Of a DNA stretch of 32,009 nt, positions 17,901 through 24,201 are shown in pieces; the stretch's first letter is position 1, and every line of letters begins with the position of its first letter. The stretch spans positions 1 to 32,009 of the forward strand of contig JAISEO010000090.1 in the NCBI GenBank assembly GCA_031264075.1, given 5' to 3'. Below the pieces are notes generated by a model. It saw only the letters and a program-made list of their open reading frames with translations. It was not told where the DNA came from and made no database searches. Source of the DNA: Coriobacteriales bacterium. Lineage in GTDB: Bacteria > Actinomycetota > Coriobacteriia > Coriobacteriales > UBA8131. The position numbers were made by a program, and so were the translations under genes.

Positions 17901-20900
17901 TCGATACGCCCGTTGGAGGCGGTGTCGTCCGCGGCGTTTCTCGTAGTGATGCCCGTTGGGGCCGCGTCCTTACCGGCAATGACAAGCGGTGCGGAGGTGG
18001 CAGATGCCGGGTAGGTGCCGTCGGTAAGACGCGTGAGGGTGAGGGAGACAGGGCCTGCCTCAGCTGCGGCAGAGAGCGAGGCGTTGTTTGCCACGGTCGT
18101 GCCGTTCAGGGTGAGCGTGTAGTTCGCGGGGCTCACGCCACTCACAAAACTGACGGTCTCACCGGCGTAGTCCATGCGGAGCAGCGCCTGAGGTGAAGGC
18201 GTGGCAAAGGCAGTGTGCACGGTCTGGGCTATGGAGACCGCCGCGCTCTGGTTGTGGTTGTCGTCTGACCGCGCACGCACGAAGGCGCGGTAGGTACTCT
18301 GGGCGTTAAGACCCGTGAAGGTGTAGCTGGTTTCGTCTTTCTCATCTTTCCAGCTGCCGCTCGCCTCACTGAAGCTGAAATAAGCTGAAATAGGCCCTGG
18401 GGGGAAACCGCCCGTGAGCTTGATGGTGAAGCCGTCAGCGCTTATGTCGGTTACCTCCCCGGTCAGGGCGCTTATGTCCCAGTCAGCCTTTTCCACGGTG
18501 AGGTAAGCATTGGAGGTGGCGGTGTAGGGCTTGGCGTCATCACCCTCGCCCACGGTATAGTTCACCTGTATGATGGGCTGGAAGCTGCGTGCATGAAGGG
18601 GGACATAGAGAGGGTGAGGCTCGATGGTCCAGGCGGTGTTCTCACCGTAGGCTCCCACGGTCTGCGGCTCGGTTGGACCGTTCAGTATGAAGAACCCACC
18701 ATCATCGGGCAGAAGCGTAACAGCGTTTATCTCCAGAGTGACAGGCTTATCGGTGATGTTATGGATGGTGAGAGGCGTGGCTGCAAAGGTCTCGCCGTAG
18801 ACAAGCTGCCCGAGGTTCAGACTCTCCACGTAGAGCGGCGAGGATACCATGATGGAGAACGAAGCGGGGGCTTCGGCTGTGGCCGCATAGCGGATGTCGT
18901 AGTCGGCAATTCCCTCACCATAGGGAAGCGTCGCCTCGCCAGAGCTGATGTAAGCGAGGGCACGCCAGGTGTTGTCCGTATTCGTCTTATACTCGTAATC
19001 GAGCTCGTCCTCAAGCCCGGTGATGGTTATCGCCGTGCCCTCGCTTATCACCTCAGTCCCAAGGCCCGCAGGTGCTGCGGGGCGTTCACCCACGGTGGGT
19101 GTGGCCTCCCTGGAGGCAAAGCGCAGGGCGCCGGGATCGGCGGCAAGGCGCAGCCGTACCGTCCGCGGCGTTGCTTCTCTCCAGCCAAGTTCCGCAAAGG
19201 ACACCGAGGTGCCGGATTCAAGTGCCGTCCATGCCTCCGAGAAGGGCTGTAGCCACGCGAGGGCTGCAGACGAGATGAGCGTCTCCGCGGCGTAGTCGAT
19301 GCGGTAAGACTCCTCCCCAGGGGCGGCGGGGCGTGCGGGCACACTCACCGTGCGTTCGGGGCGTACGGCCGGCCCTGTGTAGGCGGTGTCTGCCGGGGCA
19401 CGGTAGGCCACCGTGAGTGCAGTGTTGCCGCTTGCCCCCAGCTCGTCGAGCGCGTCGAAGAGGCTCATGGTGGAGAAGGTCCCACCGAGCAGAGCTTCAA
19501 TCCTCGCTCCCGCTACGACACTCGCGTCATCGAGCTCGAGCCGTCCGGTGCCGGTGAAGCTGGCCCACTCGCCCTCTCCTCCGACGAGCCAGGCGCGCTG
19601 ACCCTGCCACTGCGAGTAGGCCTGGTACTCGGTGTTCGCAGGCACGGGGTCGGTACCCCCTGTTCCCGCTCCCACGGCGGAGGCGCTGTAGTCCTTGTCG
19701 AGCAGCACGTCCGGGTAGGGGTAGACGCGCACGCCGGGGAGCCAGGCGCCCTTCGCGGGGCTTGCCATGAGCTGGTAGGCGCGGGCGGAGTCAAGATTGG
19801 TGAAGGAGAGTGCGTCGCCGGTGGAAGAAGCGCTCTGCACGATGGCACCCGTGGCGGGGTCGGTAACGGCATAGGTGTAGCCTGGCTGTGCGGCCTCGGC
19901 TGCCAGGGTGATGGTCGTGCCGCCGCCATCACGAAAGACCGCCTCGGGGCTGATGTCTGTGGCCTCGGCCTCAGGGGTGGTGATCCTCAGCGCCGCGAGC
20001 GTGCCTGCCTCGTCAAAGGCGGCGTCCGCGTAGCCTATTTCCGTGTAGCCCGCGGGGCGCGCCACGAGATAGTAGCTCGTAGCGGGCCTGAGGTTCTCGA
20101 AGGCGAGATCGCCTCCCGTGCCCGGGGACCACTCCGTGCCGCCCTCAGACGCGGTGCCCGCGAGCGCGGGGGCATCGGTGAGGGGCCGGGCGTCCTCCGG
20201 ATTTTCTGTAACGGAGGCGGGGTCCTCCGCGAGCAGGGCGTACTGCACGGCGGCGTTGGTGTTGAGGAGGGTGAGGCGCACCTGTCGCGCGCCCTCACCG
20301 TAGAGCTCCATGCTGTAGGAGGGCAGCGCGGCGTCCGCGCCGCCGGAGGCCGGCACGAGCTTGGCGTCACGGTAGTAGCCGTTGTCGAGCACGGCGCCGG
20401 GGCTCATGTTGGTGCGGAGCCCTTCGTTGATGGCGCCCTCAGGGATGCCGATGATGCGGTAGGTCTTACCCGGGGTGAGGTCGTGGAAGCTGAGGATGCC
20501 GGTGTCGGTGAAGGGCGTGCCCTCGCCGTAGCTGGAGTACCAGCCGCCCGAGCCGAGGCCCGCTGTGGGACTGACGGCCACCGGGGAGAACCCGCTGCCC
20601 GCACCATCTGCGTCGTAGGTGGCGGCAAGGCCCGTGAGTTCATTGACCGACGAGCCGCGTACCTCGGCGAGGGCGTAGGCGAAGCCTGCCTTGGTGGTGG
20701 TGGAGATCGAGTTTTCGCCGGTGTAGGTGGCTTCCTGCTGAGGCTCAAGCTCGGTGCCTGAGGCGAAGGTGATATTGTCGAGGATGTTGCCGCTGGCACC
20801 ACCTGCCGGTGATGACACGGAAATGAAGCCGAACACCGTTGTGCCCTGACCCGCAGGCACAGTGTAGGAACCTGTCCGATGTACGAAATTGCTATCCCTT

Positions 20901-22246
20901 AAGTCAGCAGAAATGAACACATAGTAAGTCATGCCACCGTAGACAGTAGAATAGGTTCGATCAATGTCGTTAAACGTAGCGCCCTTGTCTGCGTTATAGG
21001 TGGCGGCGGTTATCTCCGATTTCGACAGAACCTGTCTGACAATAGCGTTGAAATGCGTGTATACATTCGCGCCGTAGTTGTACGATCCTCCCTGCGTAGT
21101 GATGGAGGACGCGCCGACGCTCGCAGACGCAGACGTCTTGTTCCAATAGTCCGTCACGCTCATATCCATGTAATCGGACTCCGCGTTGATGGCCGGGCCG
21201 ATGAGTACGGCCATGACATCCGGAACATCCTTATAGCTCGTTGTCAGGCTATTGTTTTTTGCCGCATGGTCTAACGACCACTCGTATATCTTGCCCGGTA
21301 CCGTGGCAACTTCCTGATAGATAGAGGATTCATTGACTGCAGAAAGCTCAGCCACCCGGCTATTGCTCCCATTGCCTATGTATGCATTGGCTGTGTTTGT
21401 TTCAAGAATCTTGGTGCCATAATGAGTCGTGTTCCAATAGCCTTGAGAAGGAGGATAGGTTGTCAGTGGGCTTTCGTTGCCATTCGTGTAAGAGAAGTCT
21501 CCATGTCGCACAGAGGTAAACAGCGTCCTCGCCACCACCTTCACCTCAGCCAAGCCACTGTCACGCTCACTCGTCTCGCCGGTGCCGCTTATGGTGCCAT
21601 CACCGTTGGAGTCAAAGTGATTGGTCACGGTGACCCAGTAGTAGTAATAGGTGGTCTCGTCCACCGCAGGGGTCGTAAAGTCGAGTACGGACTTGGTGCC
21701 GTCGGCAGCGAGGCTCGCGTCGTCCTCATTGCCAGTGCTGAAGGTCGAGGCGCCTTCGGTCTTGATGTTCGCGTTGTTTTTGTCCTGGGGTGCGTCGTAG
21801 GCCTGAGAGCGGTGCCACTCGTAGCTCAGGTAACCGCCATCCGGTGCGTCGGCGCGCACATAGAGGCGGGCTGCGGCCTCAGCGGAGTAGGTGGAGTCGG
21901 TCGGGCTCTGGGTGAACTGCGGCGAGGCGGCGGGTCTTCCGGTGCCGGTCTCGTCTGCCCCAAAGGCCGGCACGCCGCTTGACACCATGAGCGCGGCAAG
22001 CAGGAGGCAGAGCGCACGGCTCACCCTCAGGCGCAGGGTTGAATATCCGGGTTGTGTTGCAGTGCGTCTGGCAGACCCCCGGTGGCCGGCTCCTGCAAGA
22101 AAGGCTGCGAGCCCCCCCCCCCCCGTCATTTTCGGGGTTGTCTGCGCTGGGCGTGAGACAACGGCGTGCGTCGTGTGCGCAGTGTTCTCATACTCGGTAT
22201 CGTCTTGGTCGTGCGGGTCCTTCTTCACGTTCTTCGCGAAAATCAT
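8903..22246 (-). CDS. giant multidomain cell-surface protein (Ig-like, X2, FN3, InlB-type, YDG repeats), probable adhesin
   Basis: A 4447-aa secreted protein. After a long N-terminal extension comes a hydrophobic signal segment (about residues 77-97, cleavage near AFGA-DE). Then follow, roughly: a low-GC-encoded beta-sandwich-like domain (240-500), FN3-like segments, an InlB/Listeria-Bacteroides-type repeat (GWYDTAGY...FYAKW, about 1570-1615), a first block of Ig-like, CBM_X2-like (ALNGNTVAEV) and bacterial Ig repeats (1837-2257), more FN3, a divergent InlB-like part, a second such block (3401-3818), and two YDG domains (VYDGT, VYDGN; about 3850-4000). A C-terminal membrane helix with an RKRQR tail (about 4417-4440) anchors it; no LPXTG motif is visible. 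I chose the ATG at 22246 because AAGGGG lies 7 bases before it. A G13 run at codons 41-45 could switch the frame. A GTG at codon 75 would give a compact signal peptide but has no properly spaced ribosome site. Role in adhesion or glycan binding is inferred. Confidence 0.9.
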   Translation of the reverse strand: MIFAKNVKKDPHDQDDTEYENTAHTTHAVVSRPAQTTPKMTGGGGLAAFLAGAGHRGSARRTATQPGYSTLRLRVSRALCLLLAALMVSSGVPAFGADETGTGRPAASPQFTQSPTDSTYSAEAAARLYVRADAPDGGYLSYEWHRSQAYDAPQDKNNANIKTEGASTFSTGNEDDASLAADGTKSVLDFTTPAVDETTYYYYWVTVTNHFDSNGDGTISGTGETSERDSGLAEVKVVARTLFTSVRHGDFSYTNGNESPLTTYPPSQGYWNTTHYGTKILETNTANAYIGNGSNSRVAELSAVNESSIYQEVATVPGKIYEWSLDHAAKNNSLTTSYKDVPDVMAVLIGPAINAESDYMDMSVTDYWNKTSASASVGASSITTQGGSYNYGANVYTHFNAIVRQVLSKSEITAATYNADKGATFNDIDRTYSTVYGGMTYYVFISADLRDSNFVHRTGSYTVPAGQGTTVFGFISVSSPAGGASGNILDNITFASGTELEPQQEATYTGENSISTTTKAGFAYALAEVRGSSVNELTGLAATYDADGAGSGFSPVAVSPTAGLGSGGWYSSYGEGTPFTDTGILSFHDLTPGKTYRIIGIPEGAINEGLRTNMSPGAVLDNGYYRDAKLVPASGGADAALPSYSMELYGEGARQVRLTLLNTNAAVQYALLAEDPASVTENPEDARPLTDAPALAGTASEGGTEWSPGTGGDLAFENLRPATSYYLVARPAGYTEIGYADAAFDEAGTLAALRITTPEAEATDISPEAVFRDGGGTTITLAAEAAQPGYTYAVTDPATGAIVQSASSTGDALSFTNLDSARAYQLMASPAKGAWLPGVRVYPYPDVLLDKDYSASAVGAGTGGTDPVPANTEYQAYSQWQGQRAWLVGGEGEWASFTGTGRLELDDASVVAGARIEALLGGTFSTMSLFDALDELGASGNTALTVAYRAPADTAYTGPAVRPERTVSVPARPAAPGEESYRIDYAAETLISSAALAWLQPFSEAWTALESGTSVSFAELGWREATPRTVRLRLAADPGALRFASREATPTVGERPAAPAGLGTEVISEGTAITITGLEDELDYEYKTNTDNTWRALAYISSGEATLPYGEGIADYDIRYAATAEAPASFSIMVSSPLYVESLNLGQLVYGETFAATPLTIHNITDKPVTLEINAVTLLPDDGGFFILNGPTEPQTVGAYGENTAWTIEPHPLYVPLHARSFQPIIQVNYTVGEGDDAKPYTATSNAYLTVEKADWDISALTGEVTDISADGFTIKLTGGFPPGPISAYFSFSEASGSWKDEKDETSYTFTGLNAQSTYRAFVRARSDDNHNQSAAVSIAQTVHTAFATPSPQALLRMDYAGETVSFVSGVSPANYTLTLNGTTVANNASLSAAAEAGPVSLTLTRLTDGTYPASATSAPLVIAGKDAAPTGITTRNAADDTASNGRIEYAGSFQYRVSRNGANVTDGWRTASGSVDVTAGRYEVRIPPGESFASKIQSVTVGSDKPTVTVHTKTALTGDPDEKALPSYIALPSGSGWIASTDLARPGEYDHAYNVSPLALPAAASVTSRSHVFKGWYDTAGYDNGSFTGSPVTQAQTPGNAAPTNGEVFYAKWIVRPTVSAVATNGHAATLSADDTTASKGLASAEPAVLAVHLAPGESTLALGDLTLAGQSTAGGTAAARLYTNAGFSTELSDTQTIAWGARPTRLYLRTTSAEDNTTAVYYALDVYATRMVSFTAAQAGGTGGSPNVKTTTDLSLSFDEEVADLSADSITLTNGTGSAVKGELSGSGQDYSLAVSGVQGGTVTVSVADWAGYQVDNGGFTPHSTSIEVYRDGVAPEATINYDPRGAMGFLGGSSEDGTIEDPFGQLFFKGTVSVAVQATDEGGDGMERVFYQRSVQALSLAELLGKPDSFWLAGAEADKATFVLATAEKTILYVKLRDWAGNTSYYRDGIIIYHDSAAVTENISYTKLSGVDQPATVALNGNTVAEVRNGEVLLVPGTHYNVAGDTGDTLIFKAAYLENLAAGNYTLTVSYKPQGEAYTPDNRGSAGADLNTPPATTEIALNVDKASPEVTLKATPASSATYGTDNVTLTASVANAGAAPTGTVTFYADAGTGSPFAAGSALALSDAGTASVTVTLGAGNYPAIHAEYTGDTNYTGGSGALGSYTVSPASQSGLVIQEESETVSGTTVTRARETRTLALTAAGGQGAGAYSWQSSAPGVATITPSGDNATVSFVSAGTTTLTLTKAADNNYNVAFTSLTLQVSEETTPPVPGNDGRLTTSAPTEDTSGETPTWSIELLCTQASDENTFTDRYDLLYYVYAHASVSDDMESPKDCVEHGGEPVNEGGSRYLGGETASFTIEGLAPNTSYWFNVVVEDEAGNRAAYKATHVMTPVSVAVVDAVQTGGQDGTLASTGILVTFDYPVRGFLRANLAFELDAAIFQTDYAHAVDPAPDGSSATWLIPIRPESATGTPLANGTELVGALTVQSWSAEEGTLTHSYRIAGDSASEDITFFRPVPEATPDAYIDYLNRTIAGLIPFAWYSVGNTSEGIGHTPRQASDSGSYPINDTWLGEDIDIIKMAGTATVDSAAKVLEIPTRPAQPTVNVHNPTSSTDPSVVTVTNATADTAYEYRVGTTGEDGEPTYGDWLPVPDNITTDASVELSGYLSGGRYTIRVAAVAEEEGVVGSFSSPATAFYVHDYSEVRFDAKLQGYELTDPDLAAQTVHVAGTVASVTWTGSNLGSAPSWFTLDGSGNTWTIQPQSGLAPGLHEAEITTSYSDGTPAEQQPVIFTVHPKAEFAPDGVAVSDEDGDGVSDTMTLSFAYPIVGGLSWDEVVVNSAVVKKPGVTDFANAGETAGNTYYVIDIAPASSAVKTGDNASVVVRLDLNGKLDTYQKQNADQVVDGQSHNYISAVYPITVPRAIESARVMPSLEDYASNIIQFTLERPTEATEGLPVPIAFHPLLADTAEKGGIQDNGDSSPYTGPVVLTDKDGLSIPGLDIVAIYLVDADSEPRTEGSLQVKYTWTWRVFFTLDENLFTKSVSNARLSIPSFDIDAVTVTGDIVRGQRLAAPTYILDGGTGFNYLMDMEGFQVLPALSAASSYVAPALSLKTSADLGSSGNAVSIREVYLDSPGDGAGLISLAAANYTISSGGPNQFRFSDDPTHPTYLTDQLVFTLNEDWTRTNGSYRLAVVFSNNTLAQATFEVTGITPTYALTLDRGPGGSARPTAQSPYGIPANTQTSKGVFAEEAPVALAAAAPEAGWKFHSWTQTVDTAIPLPLSASGTISMPAEPVTLTATYTDGVAPVTTVNPVSGSWIQAGETIALSVTDFDVRAGDADGGIVDKTYYRIDDDALSTEYTVPFTLDMRSEGLHTIRYWSVDEAGNVEQAQEATIGYDTTAPAASVTVCGEVYDSFDITEGFTRFYKGAAPTLALSATDTRSGVATIEYLIHAENPKGSPLFADAGEAADDPVQTWEPWTAGSPTPTLPDFGTYRVYVRVTDSAGNTTAIRSEGIVYYEDSTPASATATFIRFGQSGVDVAPALTLNGNTVASVVNTSDGNHPLVLGTDYAIASSTLTLKPASTYLSSLVAREEPYTLCVSYAPRGVSFEGATGTGNDTPAQTLIELAIEKAGTKVSLSVEPAQGASYSTPVKLTARIVTSPSPDSTPAPKGTVTFYGGGDGTTLLGEEKVEDDPFDRAVLQTTSLGAGTHMLRAVYSGDADYTTSEGTLSPYSIAKAEQDPLAISLTEGGTAASLLTKTYGDAPFKLYPLGGSGTGTWEWRSANSSVAEVSADGTVTILATGSTNLYLERAESPNYNARRGDDVRISLSVERRPVELTYTPREAAPDTRVYDGTDTAPLNGSYTVAGLVPGDGGSLGISVGSAVFVDAGEVLATEVGTAKPVSFSGFALSGTKAPHYLLTDDQPRLRPEDDTPTVVTADITQRELTVSGIRAESKVYDGNTEADFNAEDALLKGIHATDSVALDTAAASASFTDAHAEEAKPVTFQGFALTGAHAHNYSLAPPAQAFADISPAEPVWTEGIIVASALRFGESLSNSTPHGAPLGVDVEDGPLTGSFVWEEADPVSCVPGVSTGHATSTDGFGKPYDVSRDGVYYAWALFTPDDSLYGQDYSASRVLAKLAVTASREVTQALGTEELAATNTIRPRVELGAENYPEWDLKRFYTAQAAVELALDPAAPPLSEGAAEALLAELQAAGAALAHDHPLLSNSAEGGINQTGIGVTIRIKGEHETLTRVTFNDEDTTLGIPAADGSRSLSLRGSSIGTVRSGSVIVELSPAFVDSLDNGNFNVAAHFDDGYRAGSGNASFAVARTPVTGDAGPAPENIPAPVDTGTAAAADTAATTTESAAVEPDSQASASAASEQNAGPALRDSVANTPEAEDDTANTGQVQEDTTAFLLVVVPLALLIAGAAIAAFVIFARKRQREGGSA
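22112..22124. repeat. homopolymeric G13 tract (C13 on plus strand) in giant gene 5' coding region
   Basis: Thirteen consecutive C on the plus strand read as ACG GGG GGG GGG GGG on the coding strand, codons 41-45 of the giant protein. It lies between the best start codon and the signal peptide. Such tracts change length by slipped-strand mispairing. At 13 bases the frame to the signal peptide is open; 12 or 14 would close it. Confidence 0.9.
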
Positions 22247-22373
22247 GTCATAACCCCTTCTTATGCTCCCTGTCGTATGCCGCCTCTCCCGTTGTGCCCT
22301 GTGCTCGTGTGTACTGCCTGCGTGCGTCTTTCCCACGGCAAAACAGAATGCGTCCTGTTTGCATACACCAGCT

Positions 22374-22401
22374 ATATTACCTGATTTTGTGGATTTGTCC
22401 A
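22374..22401 (-). promoter_or_regulatory. candidate promoter of the giant surface protein gene
   Basis: On the minus strand TGGACA (22401-22396) and TAATAT (22379-22374) are 16 bases apart, giving a leader of about 120 bases before the ATG at 22246. An odd palindrome CCCC-T-GGGG (22403-22411) touches the -35 box and could bind a regulator. The divergent LuxR genes begin about 180 bases away. Confidence 0.5.
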
Positions 22402-22581
22402 GCCCCTGGGGGTATTTCTCACAGAATCTTCACATAGCGCCCGCCTCAGTTCAGGGCTCCTTTGACAGGCTGCCGTTTGCCAGCTGATTTGCGAAAAATC
22501 CTGAGTTTTGCTACCGTAGGGGGTCTTGGGTGCAACATACCTGTTTGTATCAGCACAATCGAGAAAAGGCCGAGGGACAAC

Positions 22582-24201
22582 TTGCCTGAGATTCCGGACG
22601 CTAGGAGTACCAGTAGCACGACGAAAAGAGTCTGGGAGGTCAGCCCCTTCGTGGTTTTTGGCCTCTGCGGATTTACGCTGTATCTTGCCTGGATGTTCAT
22701 AGTCTATATCTCGCCTTCGATGGCACCGGCGGTAATCACCGCCCCTCTGGAGGCCGAGGCCGCGGATCCCACCCCCTACCTCCTTTTCCGCTTTTTTGAA
22801 GTTGTGACGCTGTTCGTGGTGCTCCTCGTCGCCTGGCGTAGTTCCGATACGCTTTCCAGCATACAGGGAGTGCTGACAATGCTCGTGGGCAGCGTGGTGC
22901 TTGAAAGCCTTGCCTTTTTGGTTGTGGCCCTGCCCGACTCCCTCATGGGCATGATGGATCCAACGGTGCAGCTTATCCTGGCACTGAGCGCTTCGGTGCT
23001 GATGGGCCTTGGGCAGGGCTTCATGATCCTGCTCTGGAGCAGCTTCCTCTGTACGATAGGCGAGCATCGCATCGTCCTGTTTGTAACGCTGTGCGTAGGC
23101 TGTGCGGCCGGCCTGGTTCTGCTCCGATCGTTTCTCCAGCCCTCCCCTGCCGTGTGGGTCACCCTGCCGCTCGTGTGGCTGTCCATGGGCTGCTTTGCCT
23201 ATATCCGCTTTCGCCTGCCAGAGACGCCCAAACCGCTGCTCGTCAAGGGCAAGACCTCTGACAGACGCCAGCACATCTCCGCCAAATCCATCGTCTCGGT
23301 TGTCATCTACTGCAGTGCCATCGGCTTTGCCGCCAGTTTTATCGCGTGCTCGGGCAGTGGCCTTTTTGGCGTGGTGGCCGCGGCCGTGGCCGTTATCCTC
23401 GCCGCGATCATCACCGGCCTGGATTCCGCCCACTTCAGACTGATTACCGAGGATCACCTCGTCAAGCTCCACGCGCCGGCGGCAATCATCGGCTTTGCTC
23501 CCCTGTTCTTTAACGACCTCACCGCACAGATCCTCGGATGTGCCTTCCTGCTCTGCTTCTTCATGATAGTGTTCATCGTCAACCTCACGGCGCTCTCGGA
23601 GCATGTGCGGGTCTATCGCCTCAACTCCATCCGGGCATTTGGCTTTGGCAGGGCGGACAATGCCGCGGGTTTTCTGGTGGGCTCGAGTATCTTCTACCTC
23701 TGCTACTTCCCTCCCTATGAGTTGCTGTTTGGCACCATAGAGCAACGGATCTGGGAGACCCTGCTGCTGTTTGGCTTTCTTGCCGTCTTTGTGCTCGCTT
23801 CCTCGTTTGTCTTTGGAGACCACTACCCGGCGAGCAAGGGGAGCACCAAGACTGCCGTCAAGGCCAAGGCGGTGGAATCAAAGGGGAACATGCCCCGGGG
23901 CGATCTGTACACGCTCTCAACCTATATGCTTACGCAGCCCGAGGACCCGGATTCAAAGCGGAGCGGTGTGTGGACCCAGCGCGTCAAGGCGCTTTCGAGG
24001 GAATACGGGCTGTCGCCCAAGGAAACCGAGGTGCTCTTCCTGCTCGCAAAGGGACGCAACGCCGAGCATATACAGAACGAGCTCGTGGTCTCGCGGCATA
24101 CGGCCAAGGCCCATATCTATCATATCTATCAAAAGACCGGCGTCCACTCCCGGCAGGCGCTCATCGACATGCTCGAGAGCGTGGAGGTTGACTATGAGTG
24201 A
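22582..24201 (+). CDS. membrane-integrated LuxR-family transcriptional regulator 1
   Basis: A regulator of about 539 aa with an N-terminal membrane domain of about 12 hydrophobic segments (MFS-like in layout) and a C-terminal LuxR/GerE helix-turn-helix at about residues 477-539. The HTH reads LSPKETEVLFLLAKGRN, then VVSRHTAKAHIYHIYQKTG. This architecture is common in Eggerthellaceae, where one member, DadR, controls a catechol dehydroxylase. The track start at 22462 is a TTG without a ribosome site; I prefer the TTG at 22582, preceded by GAGGGA and leaving about 20 residues before the first membrane segment. No ATG is available before the first membrane helix, so the start is uncertain. It is divergent from the giant gene and overlaps regulator 2 by 8 bases. 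It probably senses a small molecule at the membrane and controls neighbouring genes. Confidence 0.88.
   Translation: MPEIPDARSTSSTTKRVWEVSPFVVFGLCGFTLYLAWMFIVYISPSMAPAVITAPLEAEAADPTPYLLFRFFEVVTLFVVLLVAWRSSDTLSSIQGVLTMLVGSVVLESLAFLVVALPDSLMGMMDPTVQLILALSASVLMGLGQGFMILLWSSFLCTIGEHRIVLFVTLCVGCAAGLVLLRSFLQPSPAVWVTLPLVWLSMGCFAYIRFRLPETPKPLLVKGKTSDRRQHISAKSIVSVVIYCSAIGFAASFIACSGSGLFGVVAAAVAVILAAIITGLDSAHFRLITEDHLVKLHAPAAIIGFAPLFFNDLTAQILGCAFLLCFFMIVFIVNLTALSEHVRVYRLNSIRAFGFGRADNAAGFLVGSSIFYLCYFPPYELLFGTIEQRIWETLLLFGFLAVFVLASSFVFGDHYPASKGSTKTAVKAKAVESKGNMPRGDLYTLSTYMLTQPEDPDSKRSGVWTQRVKALSREYGLSPKETEVLFLLAKGRNAEHIQNELVVSRHTAKAHIYHIYQKTGVHSRQALIDMLESVEVDYE

Noticed and set aside
16772-18196. Long plus-strand ORFs (for example 474 aa here, also 9131-10519 and 15335-16678) inside the giant gene
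   Set aside because: They are antisense to a continuous 4447-codon frame with clear domains; their translations are low-complexity Gly/Arg/Val-rich and have no ribosome sites. They are shadows of high-GC codon use.
22112-22124. G13 tract as a sequencing or assembly artefact
   Set aside because: Not fully excluded, but the frame stays open through the tract into a good signal peptide, so the length given is biologically sensible; kept as a finding to be checked in reads.
22462-22490. TTGACA at 22462 as a -35 box or as the TTG start of LuxR regulator 1
   Set aside because: The base run 17 nucleotides on (TGATTT) is a poor -10, and no ribosome site precedes the TTG; a start at 22582 is better supported.
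22372-23823. 483-aa minus-strand ORF and the 418-aa ORF at 24467-25723
   Set aside because: Both are antisense to the LuxR regulators; the translations are charged, His/Lys/Asp-rich mirror sequences of hydrophobic membrane segments.
23771-24193. N-terminal extension of LuxR regulator 2 in the ORF track
   Set aside because: The extension overlaps regulator 1 out of frame and is Arg/Ser/Pro-rich; the ATG at 24194 has a perfect ribosome site and stop/start overlap.
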